The translations under genes were made by a program, and so were the position numbers. Of a stretch of DNA of 64,000 nucleotides, positions 37,225 to 45,625 are shown one piece after another; position 1 is the first letter of the stretch; every line of letters begins with the position of its first letter. The notes beneath the pieces were generated by a model. That model searched no databases. It was not told the DNA's origin and saw only the letters and a list, made by a program, of their open reading frames with translations. The DNA comes from an uncultured Rhodospirillales bacterium (GTDB lineage Bacteria > Pseudomonadota > Alphaproteobacteria > Acetobacterales > Acetobacteraceae), in assembly GCA_903928895.1 (NCBI GenBank), contig CAIYSR010000152.1, positions 26,220 to 90,219 of the forward strand, given 5' to 3'.

Positions 37225-37857
37225 ATGAACGGCGAACCTCTCCCTCCCCACCTCCGCGCCCTCGCAGCGCCCACCGCCACTGCTCTGACCGCCTTCATCG
37301 CCAGCGTCATCGCCCTCATCGCCCACGCCTTCGTCAAATACCCCACTCTTGTCCTGCACATCATCCCGATCTGCACCCGCCTCCGGCGCGCCGAAATCCG
37401 CTTCGCCCGCCTCATGGCCCGCGTCGCAGCCGGCATCGCCCCGCGCCCTTCTCGTGCCGCCTCCCCCCGCCCCGCCTCCCCCCGTCGCGCCCCGCGCGCC
37501 CTCCTCAACCTCCCGCGCCGCCGCGCCTGGCTGCTCCACATCATGCAGCCCCATCCCTTGCGCCACGAAGCCGCCATCGCCGGCACCCGCTTCGAATATC
37601 TCCTCGCCCAGCCCGGCGTCGCCGACCTGCTCGCCGCCGTCCCCCGCGCGCACCGCATCCTCAACCCGCTCCGCCATTTCCTCGGCCTGCCTCGGGTTCC
37701 CGTACCGCGCATTCGCCCAGCTTGCGCCGAAACCGAACCGCCGGCGCCTTGCGCGCCCCCCGCGCCGCCCCGCGCCCGCCACCCCCGCCCGGCCCGGCCG
37801 GCAATCCGCACCGATGCCGCCACCCCCGACCCCCATCTCTCGCCAAAACCGGCCTGA
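37225..37857 (+). CDS. Hypothetical basic Pro/Arg/Ala-rich protein with one membrane helix
   Basis: A 210-residue predicted product with a hydrophobic segment at about 15-40 (TALTAFIASVIALIAHAFV), a Pro/Arg linker (70-95), a central conserved-looking block (AGTRFEYLLAQPGVADLLAA, then HRILNPLRHFLGLP, about 118-160), and a Pro-rich tail. I recall similar AGxxLxxLLxxPEMxxLLAA blocks in unannotated Acetobacteraceae proteins, which makes it more likely real. Without that it could be dismissed as a GC-driven frame; overlapping frames are also open. No function proposed. Confidence 0.5.
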   Translation: MNGEPLPPHLRALAAPTATALTAFIASVIALIAHAFVKYPTLVLHIIPICTRLRRAEIRFARLMARVAAGIAPRPSRAASPRPASPRRAPRALLNLPRRRAWLLHIMQPHPLRHEAAIAGTRFEYLLAQPGVADLLAAVPRAHRILNPLRHFLGLPRVPVPRIRPACAETEPPAPCAPPAPPRARHPRPARPAIRTDAATPDPHLSPKPA

Positions 37858-37970
37858 GCCGCCCACCCCCAGCCACGCCCTAAATGTTCCGTATAAATAA
37901 CAAAAACCCACCCCCCTTGCACCCGGCCGCAAAATCCGCTTGAACCCCCGCCCCCCCGGAGCGGCCACGC

Positions 37971-39233
37971 ATGATCCCCGTCATCGGCATCGATTTCGGC
38001 ACGACCAACAGCGTCGTCGCCCGCCTCAACCCGGATGGCTCCAGCACCATTGCCCGCTTCGGCACCGGCGACGCCGTGCAGGACGTGTTCCGCTCCGTCC
38101 TCTGCTTCTGGACCGAGCATGTCCGCGCCGGCGGCAGGCTCAGCCACGCCGCCGGCCCCGCCGCCATCGAGGCCTATATCGACGACCCCCTCGACAGCCG
38201 CCTGATGATGTCGCTCAAGACCTATCTCGCCCAGGCCAGCTTCACCGAAACCCGGGTCTTCGGCCGCCCCTTCACCCTCGAACGCCTGATCGCCCTGTTC
38301 CTCCGCGAATTCCTCAAAGCCGCCAACATCGACCCCGCCGGCGCCCGCATCGTCGCCGGCCACCCCGTCCGCTTCGCCGGCGAATTCGCCAATGACGCCC
38401 TCGGCGCCAAACGCCTGCGCGCCGCCTACGCCGAGGCCGGCATGGTCGATGTCGAGCTGGCCCTGGAGCCCGAAGGCGCCGGCTACCGCTTCGCCCGCAC
38501 CCTGACCAAGGCGGCCAACGTCCTGATCGGCGATTTCGGCGGCGGCACCTCGGATTTCTCGGTCCTGCGCTTCACCCCCGGCGCCGGCGTCACCGCCCTG
38601 GGCCATGCCGGCGTCGGCATCGCCGGCGATGTCTTCGACTACCGCATCATCGATCGCGTCATTTCCCCCCTGCTCGGCAAGGGCGGCAGCTACACCGTCA
38701 TGGGCAAGGAATTGCCGGTCCCCGCCGAATACTACGCCCAGTTCGCCCGCTGGCACCGCCTCAGCCTGATGCGCAACCCCAAAACCCTGCGCCAGATCGC
38801 CGAGGTCGCCGCCACCGCCACCCACCCCGAACGCCTGCGCAACCTCATCACCCTGATCGAGGACGAGCTCGGCTACCGGCTCTACCAGGCCGTCTCCGCC
38901 ACCAAGGCCGAGCTCTCCACAAGCGACACCAGCCGCCTGCGTTTCCACCACGGCGCCATCGCCATCGACGTCACCGTCACCCGCCCTGACTTCGAGACCT
39001 GGATCGCCGACGATCTCGCCCGCCTCGCCGCCACCGTCGATCGCGCCTTGGCCGCGGCCAGCCTCCCCGCCGACGCCATCGACCACGTCTTCCTCACCGG
39101 CGGCACCTCCTTCGTCCCCGCCGTCCGCGCCCTGTTCGACACCCGCTTCGGCGCCGAAAAAGTCACCGCCGGCGGCGAATTCGTCTCCGTCGCCGAGGGC
39201 CTCGCCCTCATCGGCCGCGATCGTCTGCCATGA
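37971..39233 (+). CDS. Hsp70 family protein (YegD-like)
   Basis: A 420-residue actin-fold ATPase: PVIGIDFGTTNSVVARL is phosphate-1, LIGDFGGGTSDFSVLRF phosphate-2, and DHVFLTGGTSFVPAVRALF the adenosine motif. There is no substrate-binding domain after residue 420, so it is the short YegD type rather than DnaK. Function in bacteria is poorly defined; presumed chaperone-like ATPase. The stop overlaps the yraN-like start by 4 bases. A 113-base leader separates it from the upstream hypothetical gene. Confidence 0.9.
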   Translation: MIPVIGIDFGTTNSVVARLNPDGSSTIARFGTGDAVQDVFRSVLCFWTEHVRAGGRLSHAAGPAAIEAYIDDPLDSRLMMSLKTYLAQASFTETRVFGRPFTLERLIALFLREFLKAANIDPAGARIVAGHPVRFAGEFANDALGAKRLRAAYAEAGMVDVELALEPEGAGYRFARTLTKAANVLIGDFGGGTSDFSVLRFTPGAGVTALGHAGVGIAGDVFDYRIIDRVISPLLGKGGSYTVMGKELPVPAEYYAQFARWHRLSLMRNPKTLRQIAEVAATATHPERLRNLITLIEDELGYRLYQAVSATKAELSTSDTSRLRFHHGAIAIDVTVTRPDFETWIADDLARLAATVDRALAAASLPADAIDHVFLTGGTSFVPAVRALFDTRFGAEKVTAGGEFVSVAEGLALIGRDRLP

Positions 39234-39604
39234 ACCGTCGGGTCCAGCGCGGCCATCTCGCCTTTGCCACCGGCCTCGATGCCGAACACATCGCCATGGC
39301 AGCCCTGGAACTGGACGGCTGGCGCATCCTCGGGCGCCGCCTGCGCACCCAAGCCGGCGAGGTCGACATGGTCGCCGAAAAGGAGGGCCTGCTCGCCGTC
39401 ATCGAGGTCAAGCACCGGCCCACCCTGGCCGGCGCCGCCGCCGCACTCGGCCGGCGCCAGCAGGTCCGCCTGATGGCGGCGGCCGAGGTGCTGCTGGCCG
39501 AAAATCCGGCCTGGGGCGCCAATGGGGTGCGCTTCGATGTGGTCGTGGTCGACCGCCACGGCGCCGTCCGCCGCATCGCCGACGCCTTTCGCCTGATGGG
39601 ATGA
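39230..39604 (+). CDS. YraN/UPF0102 family endonuclease-like protein
   Basis: A 124-residue protein with the UPF0102 layout: GLDAEHIAMAALELDGWRIL, then RTQAGEVDMVAEKEGLLAVIEVKHRP. The Glu-Asp...Glu-Val-Lys arrangement is the PD-(D/E)xK nuclease core, similar to Holliday junction resolvases. Its role is unproven. Co-translated with the Hsp70-like gene via an ATGA overlap. Commonly found near rsmI and lpoA elsewhere; here the neighbour is different. Confidence 0.9.
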   Translation: MNRRVQRGHLAFATGLDAEHIAMAALELDGWRILGRRLRTQAGEVDMVAEKEGLLAVIEVKHRPTLAGAAAALGRRQQVRLMAAAEVLLAENPAWGANGVRFDVVVVDRHGAVRRIADAFRLMG

Positions 39605-39625
39605 TCCGTCCCGCCCCGCGACGGC

Positions 39626-40255
39626 TCAGGCGGCGTGCCGCGCCGCCGTCCGCTGCAAGCCGCGCCAGACCTTGAAGACCACCACCCCGATCAGGCACAA
39701 ACCGACCCCGGCCAGCATCCAGTAGACCCCGTCCGGCCCGAGCCATTCCGCGAGATACCAGCCGCCGGCGACGAAACTCGCCGCCCAGATGCCGGCGGCG
39801 ATGAAGTTCCAGAACGCAAACCTCCCCCAGCTCATCCCCGCCACGCCGCAGGCCGCCGACGAGACGTTGCGGATACCATAGACGAAGCGGAAACTCAGAA
39901 TGAACAGCGTGCCGTAGCGGTCCAGCACCCGCAGCGCCTGGTCAAGCCGGCGCTCGGCCCCCGGGATCCGGCTGGCGATGCCCCGCCCATAGCGCCGTCC
40001 CAGCGTGAACCACAACTGATCCCCGGCAAACGAGCCGAGCCAGACGCAGATGCCGAGCACCCACGGGTCGATCATGCCGGTGGCCCGCCCCGCGGCGGCT
40101 GCCAGCAGCACGAAGGTCTCGCCCTCGAAGAACGCCCACACCGCCGCCCCGAGATATGCCAACCGGCCCCATTCGGCCCAAAACGCCTCCACCCGGTCTA
40201 CCGCTCCTCGGAATTGCGCGAAGCGCCAATGTGACGCAGATGCGGCGCAGAGCAA
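39626..40255 (-). CDS. DedA/SNARE-associated family membrane protein
   Basis: A 209-residue inner-membrane protein of the DedA (VTT domain) family: AVWAFFEGETFVLLAAAAGR is the conserved first motif with acidic residues, GSFAGDQLWFTLGRRYG the second with the membrane-reentrant Asp and Arg, and ILSFRFVYGIRNVSS the third with conserved Arg. About five hydrophobic helices. Family members act as lipid flippases (undecaprenyl phosphate or phospholipids) or affect the proton motive force. The ATG at 40255 gives ten extra residues before the fold; a GTG near residue 19 is an alternative start. Confidence 0.88.
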   Translation of the reverse strand: MLCAASASHWRFAQFRGAVDRVEAFWAEWGRLAYLGAAVWAFFEGETFVLLAAAAGRATGMIDPWVLGICVWLGSFAGDQLWFTLGRRYGRGIASRIPGAERRLDQALRVLDRYGTLFILSFRFVYGIRNVSSAACGVAGMSWGRFAFWNFIAAGIWAASFVAGGWYLAEWLGPDGVYWMLAGVGLCLIGVVVFKVWRGLQRTAARHAA

Positions 40256-40296
40256 GCCTATTCGGTGGCGGGTTAACAGAATTTCAAATACCCGCC

Positions 40297-41385
40297 TCAG
40301 CCGCGGCCGGGAAACAACCCCTGCAACCCCTCGGCCGAGGCGGCGCAGCGTCCGCGCTCGGTGATCAACCCGCTCACCAGCCGCGCCGGGGTGACATCGA
40401 AGGCCGGGTTGGCGGCCGGGCTGTCCGCGGGCGTCACCCGGATGGTGGTGATGGCACCATCCAGGCCGCGCCCGGTCAGGGTGGTCACCTCGCTGGCGGC
40501 GCGCTCCTCGATCGGGATCTCCGCCACCCCGTCGGCGACGCTCCAGTCGATCGTGGACGACGGCAGTGCCACCCAGAACGGCACATCGTTGTCCCGCGCG
40601 GCCAAGGCCTTGAGATAGGTGCCGATCTTGTTGGCGACATCGCCGTTGCGGGTGACACGGTCGGTGCCGACGATCACCAGGTCGACCATGCCGTGCTGCA
40701 TCAGATGGCCACCGGCATTGTCGGCGATCACCGTGTGCCTGACCCCGTGGCTGCCAAGTTCGAAGGCGGTCAGCAGCGCCCCCTGGTTGCGCGGACGCGT
40801 CTCGTCGACCCAGACATGGACATCGATGCCACGGTCATGGGCGAGATAGATCGGCGCCAGCGCGGTGCCCCAGTCCACAGTGGCGAGCCACCCGGCGTTG
40901 CAGTGGGTCAGCACATTGACCCGCCGCCCGCTGACGGCGCGCTCGGCGATGAGGTCGACACCGTGGCGGCCGATGGCGGCGCACATCGCTTCATCCTCGT
41001 CGGCGATGGCGGCGGCCTCGGCATAGGCGCGCGCCACCCGCGCCGAGGCGGCTTGCGGGCGCAGACAGGCGAGCATGCGATCGAGCGCCCATTTGAGGTT
41101 GATCGCGGTCGGCCTGGTCGCCGCCAGCATCGCCGCATCGCGCTCCAACGCCGCCGTCGAGGCATCTTCGCGCAGCGCCAGGCACAGCCCATAGGCGGCC
41201 ACGGCGCCGATCAGCGGCGCGCCGCGGACCTGCATGGAGCGGATCGCATGGGCCGCGGCGGCAACATCGGCCAGCCGCAGGATCTCGACCTGCCACGGCA
41301 GCTTTGTTTGGTCGAGAATGCGGACCGACCAGCCATCCTGCTCATCAACCCAGACGCTGCGATAGGGGGTTCCGTCGATCTTCAT
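40297..41385 (-). CDS. mtnA: S-methyl-5-thioribose-1-phosphate isomerase
   Basis: MtnA isomerises MTR-1-phosphate to MTRu-1-phosphate in the methionine salvage pathway. The 362-residue eIF2B-like protein contains [44 protein letters not shown] (catalytic Cys), [17 protein letters not shown], and [20 protein letters not shown] (catalytic Asp). All are canonical. No other mtn genes are in the window. It lies nine bases downstream of the UPF0262 gene, same strand. The related isomerase DrdI or the eIF2B homologue R15P isomerase are less likely. Confidence 0.93.
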   Translation of the reverse strand: MKIDGTPYRSVWVDEQDGWSVRILDQTKLPWQVEILRLADVAAAAHAIRSMQVRGAPLIGAVAAYGLCLALREDASTAALERDAAMLAATRPTAINLKWALDRMLACLRPQAASARVARAYAEAAAIADEDEAMCAAIGRHGVDLIAERAVSGRRVNVLTHCNAGWLATVDWGTALAPIYLAHDRGIDVHVWVDETRPRNQGALLTAFELGSHGVRHTVIADNAGGHLMQHGMVDLVIVGTDRVTRNGDVANKIGTYLKALAARDNDVPFWVALPSSTIDWSVADGVAEIPIEERAASEVTTLTGRGLDGAITTIRVTPADSPAANPAFDVTPARLVSGLITERGRCAASAEGLQGLFPGRG

Positions 41386-41394
41386 GGCGCTTCT

Positions 41395-41892
41395 CTAGAT
41401 GCGTTGATGCAGCACGCAGACCAGCGTGAACAGCCGTCGGGCGGTGGCGAAATCGATCGCGACCTTGCCCGCCAGCCGCTGCACCAGGAGATCAGCGCCC
41501 TCGTTGTGCAGGCCGCGGCGGCCCATGTCGATGGCCTGGATACGGGCTTCGCGGCCCTCCTCGACGGCTTTGATGTGGCTGTCCACCAGCATCTGGTAGT
41601 CCCGGATGAGGCCGCGGAACGGGCCGAGGGCGAGCAGAATGGTGCGCAGCTTGGTGTCGTCGACGGCACGGATGTCGAACACCAGGCGGCCTTCGTGGAT
41701 CGACAGGCGCAGCCCGTAGGGGCCGTCGCCGCCGGCGGCGGGGCGGAAGCGGTTCTCGGCCTGGAGGTCGGCCACCGCCTGGGCCCGGTCGGCCTCGATC
41801 AGCGGCGACAGCCGCATCATGGTCTCGCCTTCGAGGGCGATCCGGTCGAGCCGCGCGTCAGCCGCGGTCAGATCGGGGACCTCGCCGCTCAC
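41395..41892 (-). CDS. UPF0262 family protein
   Basis: A 165-residue protein matching the alphaproteobacterial UPF0262 pattern: an acidic N-terminus, LSPLIEADRAQAVADLQAEN, LRLSIHEGRLVFDIR, LGPFRGLIRDYQMLVDSH, and GREARIQAIDMGRRGLHNEGADLL. No signal or membrane helix; a soluble cytosolic protein of unknown function. Three bases after the DUF983 gene and nine before mtnA, so all three likely form one transcript. Confidence 0.85.
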   Translation of the reverse strand: MSGEVPDLTAADARLDRIALEGETMMRLSPLIEADRAQAVADLQAENRFRPAAGGDGPYGLRLSIHEGRLVFDIRAVDDTKLRTILLALGPFRGLIRDYQMLVDSHIKAVEEGREARIQAIDMGRRGLHNEGADLLVQRLAGKVAIDFATARRLFTLVCVLHQRI

Positions 41893-41895
41893 GGA

Positions 41896-42321
41896 TCAGC
41901 CTGGCCCTGCGTCGGTCAGCATGCCGAGCGCGGTCATCACTCCCACGGTCATCCCCTTGATCGGCTGCAGCAGTCCGATCGCGAGGCCGAGGCTGAGCGG
42001 GATGAAGATGGCGCTGTGGATCCAGAGATCCGGTGTCCAGGTGCGTTCGACCACCATCATCAGCGGCACCACGATGTGGCCGACCACGACGATGGTGAAA
42101 TAAGGCGGCGCGTCGTCGGCGCGGGCGAGGCCAAGGGGCGCGGTGCATTTGGCGCAGACCGGCTCGACCTTGAGGAAGCGGCGGAACAGCCTGGTGCCGC
42201 CGCAGGCCGGGCAGGTGCCGGCGGCGCCGCGGCACAGGGCGGTCCACAGCCGCGGCACCGGCCAGGGCGGCAGCTTCTTGGATCGATCCGGCTGCCAGCG
42301 CACCGGCGTGGACTCGGACAA
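41896..42321 (-). CDS. DUF983 family membrane protein
   Basis: A 141-residue protein with a zinc-ribbon-like CPACGGTRLFRRFLKVEPVCAKC segment (four Cys) followed by two membrane helices (FTIVVVGHIVVPLMMVVE and WIHSAIFIPLSLGLAIGLLQ), the DUF983 plan. Family members are sometimes linked to cytochrome oxidase assembly, but the function is not established. Start taken as TTG 42321 because GGGAG lies seven bases upstream; longer in-frame versions would extend into the promoter of the divergent racemase gene. Confidence 0.8.
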   Translation of the reverse strand: MSESTPVRWQPDRSKKLPPWPVPRLWTALCRGAAGTCPACGGTRLFRRFLKVEPVCAKCTAPLGLARADDAPPYFTIVVVGHIVVPLMMVVERTWTPDLWIHSAIFIPLSLGLAIGLLQPIKGMTVGVMTALGMLTDAGPG

Positions 42322-42409
42322 AGGTGGTTCTCCCGACGGGCGGCAAAAAATCTTCGCCGCAGTGCAGCATAGCTTGATCCCGGCGCGGATGGCGATCATG
42401 ACTTTGCGC

Positions 42410-43054
42410 ATGTCCCGTATACTCGTCATCAATCCGAATTGCAGCCAGGACTGCTCGGCCGGCATCGAGGCCGCGATCGACCCGTTCCGCTTCCCCGGCG
42501 GCCCCGAGATCGACGTGGCGACGCTGGCCCAGGGGCCGAAGGCGATCTATTCCTGGCGCGACTGGCACAGCGTGGTCGAACCGCTGTGCAACCTCGTCGA
42601 GACCACGCGCGCCGATGCCTTCGTCGTCGCCTGCGCCTCCGATCCGGGGATCGAGGCGGTGCGGGCCTCGACGACCACGCCGGTGCTGGGGATTTTCCGC
42701 TGCGCGGTGACGGCCGCGGTGGCGCGGGCCGACCGGTTCGGGGTGATCGGGCTGGTGAACGCCTCGAAATCGCGCCATCTCGCGGCGCTGCGGGCGCTCG
42801 GGCTGGAGGAGCGGCTGACCGGCGAGATCGCGATGAATGTCAGCCTGGAAACCCTGCTCGATCCGCGCGCCACCAGGGGGCGGCTGATCCAGGTGGCCAA
42901 GGAACTGGCGGCGCAGGGGGCCGAGACCATCATCCTCGGCTGCACCGGGATGAGCCATCACCGCCTCGCCATCGAGCGCGAACTCGGCCTGCCCGTGATC
43001 GACCCGTGCCAGGCCGCGATCGGGCAGGCGCTGGCGCTGGTGCTGGCCGGCTGA
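42410..43054 (+). CDS. Aspartate/glutamate/hydantoin racemase family protein
   Basis: A 214-residue two-domain racemase with the catalytic cysteine pair: VVACASDPG (Cys75) and ILGCTGMSHH (Cys178). N-terminus MSRILVINPNCS is typical of hydantoin racemase (HyuA/HyuE) relatives, which racemise 5-substituted hydantoins or maleate/aspartate-type substrates. It converges on the first carbamoylase gene with no intervening base. With a hydantoinase-type enzyme and two carbamoylases nearby, hydantoin racemisation is the best guess. Three in-frame ATGs occur (42389, 42398, 42410); the last gives the usual start. Confidence 0.87.
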   Translation: MSRILVINPNCSQDCSAGIEAAIDPFRFPGGPEIDVATLAQGPKAIYSWRDWHSVVEPLCNLVETTRADAFVVACASDPGIEAVRASTTTPVLGIFRCAVTAAVARADRFGVIGLVNASKSRHLAALRALGLEERLTGEIAMNVSLETLLDPRATRGRLIQVAKELAAQGAETIILGCTGMSHHRLAIERELGLPVIDPCQAAIGQALALVLAG

Positions 43055-44014
43055 TCAGCCGGTGAACACGGGCGGATCGACCGCGCCGACCTGACCGGTG
43101 ATGCGGCCATAGGCCTCGGGGCGGCGGTGCTGGCCGAAGGCGAAGATGGTGGTGCGGCCGAGCCGGCACATGTCGAGATCGCAGTCCGCGACGATGACCT
43201 CGTCGTCCCAGCTGGCGGCCTGGGCGATGATTTCGCCCTGCGGGTTGACGATGATGGAATGGCCGAACAATTCGTTGCCGTCCTCGCTGCCGGCCTTGGC
43301 CACGCCGACGGCGAAGGTGGCGTTCTGGTAGGCGCCCGCCTGGATCGAGAGATGGGAGTGGAACACCCGCAGATGCGGCGCCTCGAACCCGGCGGCGGCC
43401 TGGTTCAGGGCGGGGGTGTTGTAGCCGAGCATGACCAGCTCGACCCGTTGCAGGCCGAGCACGCGCCAGGCCTCGGGCCAGCGGCGGTCATTGCAGATCA
43501 TCATCCCCATGTTGACGCCGTCGAGCCCGCCGATGGGGGCGCGGATGACGGGGAAGCCGAGATCGCCGACTTCGAAATAGCGCTTTTCCAGGTGCTGGAC
43601 GGCGCGCCTGGGGTCGAACTCGGCATGGCCGGGCAGATGAACCTTGCGGTATTTCAGCATGATCTGGCCGGACGGGTTGACCAGCACGGCGGTGTTGAAA
43701 TGGCGGCCTTCGGGCGTGCGTTCGGCGTAGCCGAGATGGAAGCCGAGGTTGAGGCGGCAGGCGGCCGCGAAAAGGGGCGCGGTCTCGTTGGAGGGCATGG
43801 CGCTTTCGAACCAGCGATCGGCCTCGGCGCGGTGCTCGTGGTAATGGCGCGGGAAGAAGGTGGTGAGCGCGAGTTCCGGGAACACCACCAGCTCGGCGCC
43901 CCGCTTCGCCGCGCGCTCCATCAGCGCGACCATGCGGGCGACCGCGACGTCGCGACCTTCGGCAAGCTGGATGGGCCCGAGCTGGGCGGCGGCGACGGTC
44001 AATATCCGCGACAT
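43055..44014 (-). CDS. N-carbamoyl-D-amino-acid hydrolase family (nitrilase superfamily), copy 1
   Basis: A 319-residue nitrilase-fold amidohydrolase with the catalytic triad Glu47 (VVFPELALTTFFPR), Lys124 (KYRKVHLPGH) and Cys174 (MMICNDRRWPEAWR). These flanking motifs match D-carbamoylase of hydantoin utilisation, which releases D-amino acid, CO2 and ammonia from N-carbamoyl-D-amino acids. A sister enzyme is encoded 667 bases upstream. Its start overlaps the end of cdh by 16 bases. Exact N-carbamoyl substrate (D-amino acid, beta-ureidopropionate or other) is open. Confidence 0.88.
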   Translation of the reverse strand: MSRILTVAAAQLGPIQLAEGRDVAVARMVALMERAAKRGAELVVFPELALTTFFPRHYHEHRAEADRWFESAMPSNETAPLFAAACRLNLGFHLGYAERTPEGRHFNTAVLVNPSGQIMLKYRKVHLPGHAEFDPRRAVQHLEKRYFEVGDLGFPVIRAPIGGLDGVNMGMMICNDRRWPEAWRVLGLQRVELVMLGYNTPALNQAAAGFEAPHLRVFHSHLSIQAGAYQNATFAVGVAKAGSEDGNELFGHSIIVNPQGEIIAQAASWDDEVIVADCDLDMCRLGRTTIFAFGQHRRPEAYGRITGQVGAVDPPVFTG

Positions 44015-44688
44015 GCGTGATCCTGAAGGTCTTCGCCGCTGGCGCGGCCATCGTTGCTGGCAAGGAGGATGAAGGCGGGCTTGTCGGCGCTGCGGGTCAG
44101 CACCAGCGTCCAATCCCCGATGGGACCGCCGACGTGCTCGGCGAGGAGGCGGAAGGGGTTGATGCCATCGAGGCTGTCGGCCGCAATGAGGCGGGCGATG
44201 TAGCGGTGCCCGCCGAGCGGCCAGCGGAACGGCGCCCAGCTTTCGCCGATCGCCTCGCCCATCAGGCGGCCGCGGGTGCCGGCCTCGAGGCAGTCGACAT
44301 GGAGGTGGAGCTGGTTCTGGCTGCGGCCGTTCTGCGAATTGACGGCGACGCTGAAGGCGGGATCGGGCAGGGCGGTGCCGAGCTTGGCGATCACGAGGCG
44401 GCGGGTGTCCCAGGCGACGGCGAAGCTGGCGTTGTCCGCCAGCACCGCTGGGTCTTCGATGCCGGTGATGCGGGTGGTCGGGATGACGAGATATTGATAG
44501 GCGCCGGCGCGGTCCTTCAGCACCGCCATGCCGCGGGTGGCGTCGACCGCGGTGCAGGGCGCCGGCGGGAGATGGGCCTGGGCGGCGGGGACGCATTTGC
44601 CGTCGACCAGTTTCCACAGGATGTCGGGGTCCTCGGCGCGGGCGCCGAAGGCGATGAGGAAGAGGACGAGGGCGGCGGCTCTACGCAT
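43999..44688 (-). CDS. cdh: CDP-diacylglycerol diphosphatase
   Basis: A 229-residue protein with an N-terminal signal/anchor (MRRAAALVLFLIAFGARA) and the CDH motif NSQNGRSQNQLHLHVDC, a HIT-like histidine pair typical of Cdh (CDP-diacylglycerol hydrolase to phosphatidate and CMP). Also WAPFRWPLGGHRYIARLI. Periplasmic or membrane-facing. It is wedged between two carbamoylase genes, overlapping both (8 bases with the upstream, 16 with the downstream one), an unexpected place for a phospholipid enzyme. The family also hydrolyses other pyrophosphates, so a role in the local pathway is conceivable. Confidence 0.85.
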   Translation of the reverse strand: MRRAAALVLFLIAFGARAEDPDILWKLVDGKCVPAAQAHLPPAPCTAVDATRGMAVLKDRAGAYQYLVIPTTRITGIEDPAVLADNASFAVAWDTRRLVIAKLGTALPDPAFSVAVNSQNGRSQNQLHLHVDCLEAGTRGRLMGEAIGESWAPFRWPLGGHRYIARLIAADSLDGINPFRLLAEHVGGPIGDWTLVLTRSADKPAFILLASNDGRASGEDLQDHACRGY

Positions 44689-45625
44689 CGGGGGGGGTGG
44701 CGCCGGTCTGGCCGGTGATCGGGCCGTACCATTGGGGGCGGCGGTGGGCGGCGAAGTTGAACATCTTCTCCTTGCCCTGGGCGCAGGCGTCGAGGTCGGC
44801 GTCGGCGAGGATGATCTCGTCGCCGAGGGTTTCGGCTTGCGCGACGATGCGCCCGTTGGGATCGACGATGCAGGAGCCGCCGATCAGGCCGGAGCCGTCC
44901 TCGTCGCCGGCCTTGGCCACCGCGACGACCCAGCAGGCGTTCATGTAGGCATTGGCCTGCGCCGCCATCTGCGAGTGGGCGGTGCGCAGGGCGGCGTCCT
45001 CGGTGGTGCCGCCGTTGGGGTCGTAGGCGGCGGAGTTGTAGCCGACGCAGACCAGTTCCGCACCGCGCAAAGCGAGCACGCGCCAGGCCTCGGGCCAGCG
45101 GCGGTCGTTGCAGATCAGCATGCCGAGCACGCCATTGGCCAACGCGGGGGCGCGGAAGGTGGGGAAGCCGAGATCGCCGTAGTCGAAGTAGCGTTTTTCG
45201 AGCTGCTGGAAGCGCGCGCCTTCGCGCGGCTCGATCGAGCCGGGGAGGTGGATTTTCCGGTACTTGCCGATCACCGCGCCGTCGGGGCCGACGAGGAGGG
45301 CGCTGTTGAAGCGCTGTCCCGCCGCGGTGCGTTCGGCGTAGCCGATGTAGAAACCCACGCCGAGTTCGCGGGCGCGGTCGAACAGGGCGCGCGTTTGCGG
45401 GCCGGGGAATTCGCGCTCGTAGTAGGTGTCGAGTTCCTGCGTGGTCTCGAAGAACCAGCGCGGGAAGAAGGTGGTGAAGGCGAGTTCGGGGAAGACGACG
45501 AGTTGGGCGCCCCGGCTGGCTGCCTGTTCGAGCAGGGCGATGAGGCGTGCGAGTGTGTGGGCGCGGGTGTCGGCCTTCTGGATCGGGCCGAGCTGGGCGC
45601 CGGCAAGGCGGAGGATGCGGGGCAT
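44681..45625 (-). CDS. N-carbamoyl-D-amino-acid hydrolase family (nitrilase superfamily), copy 2
   Basis: A 314-residue paralogue of the copy 43 kb downstream on the same strand, with triad Glu47 (VVFPELAFTTFFPR), Lys124 (KYRKIHLPGS) and Cys172 (MLICNDRRWPEAWR). The two are alike throughout the core but differ in the loops around residues 55-80 and 195-215 that shape substrate pockets, suggesting different N-carbamoyl substrates. The ATG overlaps the stop of the hydantoinase-type gene (ATGA), a strong sign that the two enzymes act in sequence: ring opening, then carbamoyl removal. Confidence 0.88.
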   Translation of the reverse strand: MPRILRLAGAQLGPIQKADTRAHTLARLIALLEQAASRGAQLVVFPELAFTTFFPRWFFETTQELDTYYEREFPGPQTRALFDRARELGVGFYIGYAERTAAGQRFNSALLVGPDGAVIGKYRKIHLPGSIEPREGARFQQLEKRYFDYGDLGFPTFRAPALANGVLGMLICNDRRWPEAWRVLALRGAELVCVGYNSAAYDPNGGTTEDAALRTAHSQMAAQANAYMNACWVVAVAKAGDEDGSGLIGGSCIVDPNGRIVAQAETLGDEIILADADLDACAQGKEKMFNFAAHRRPQWYGPITGQTGATPPDA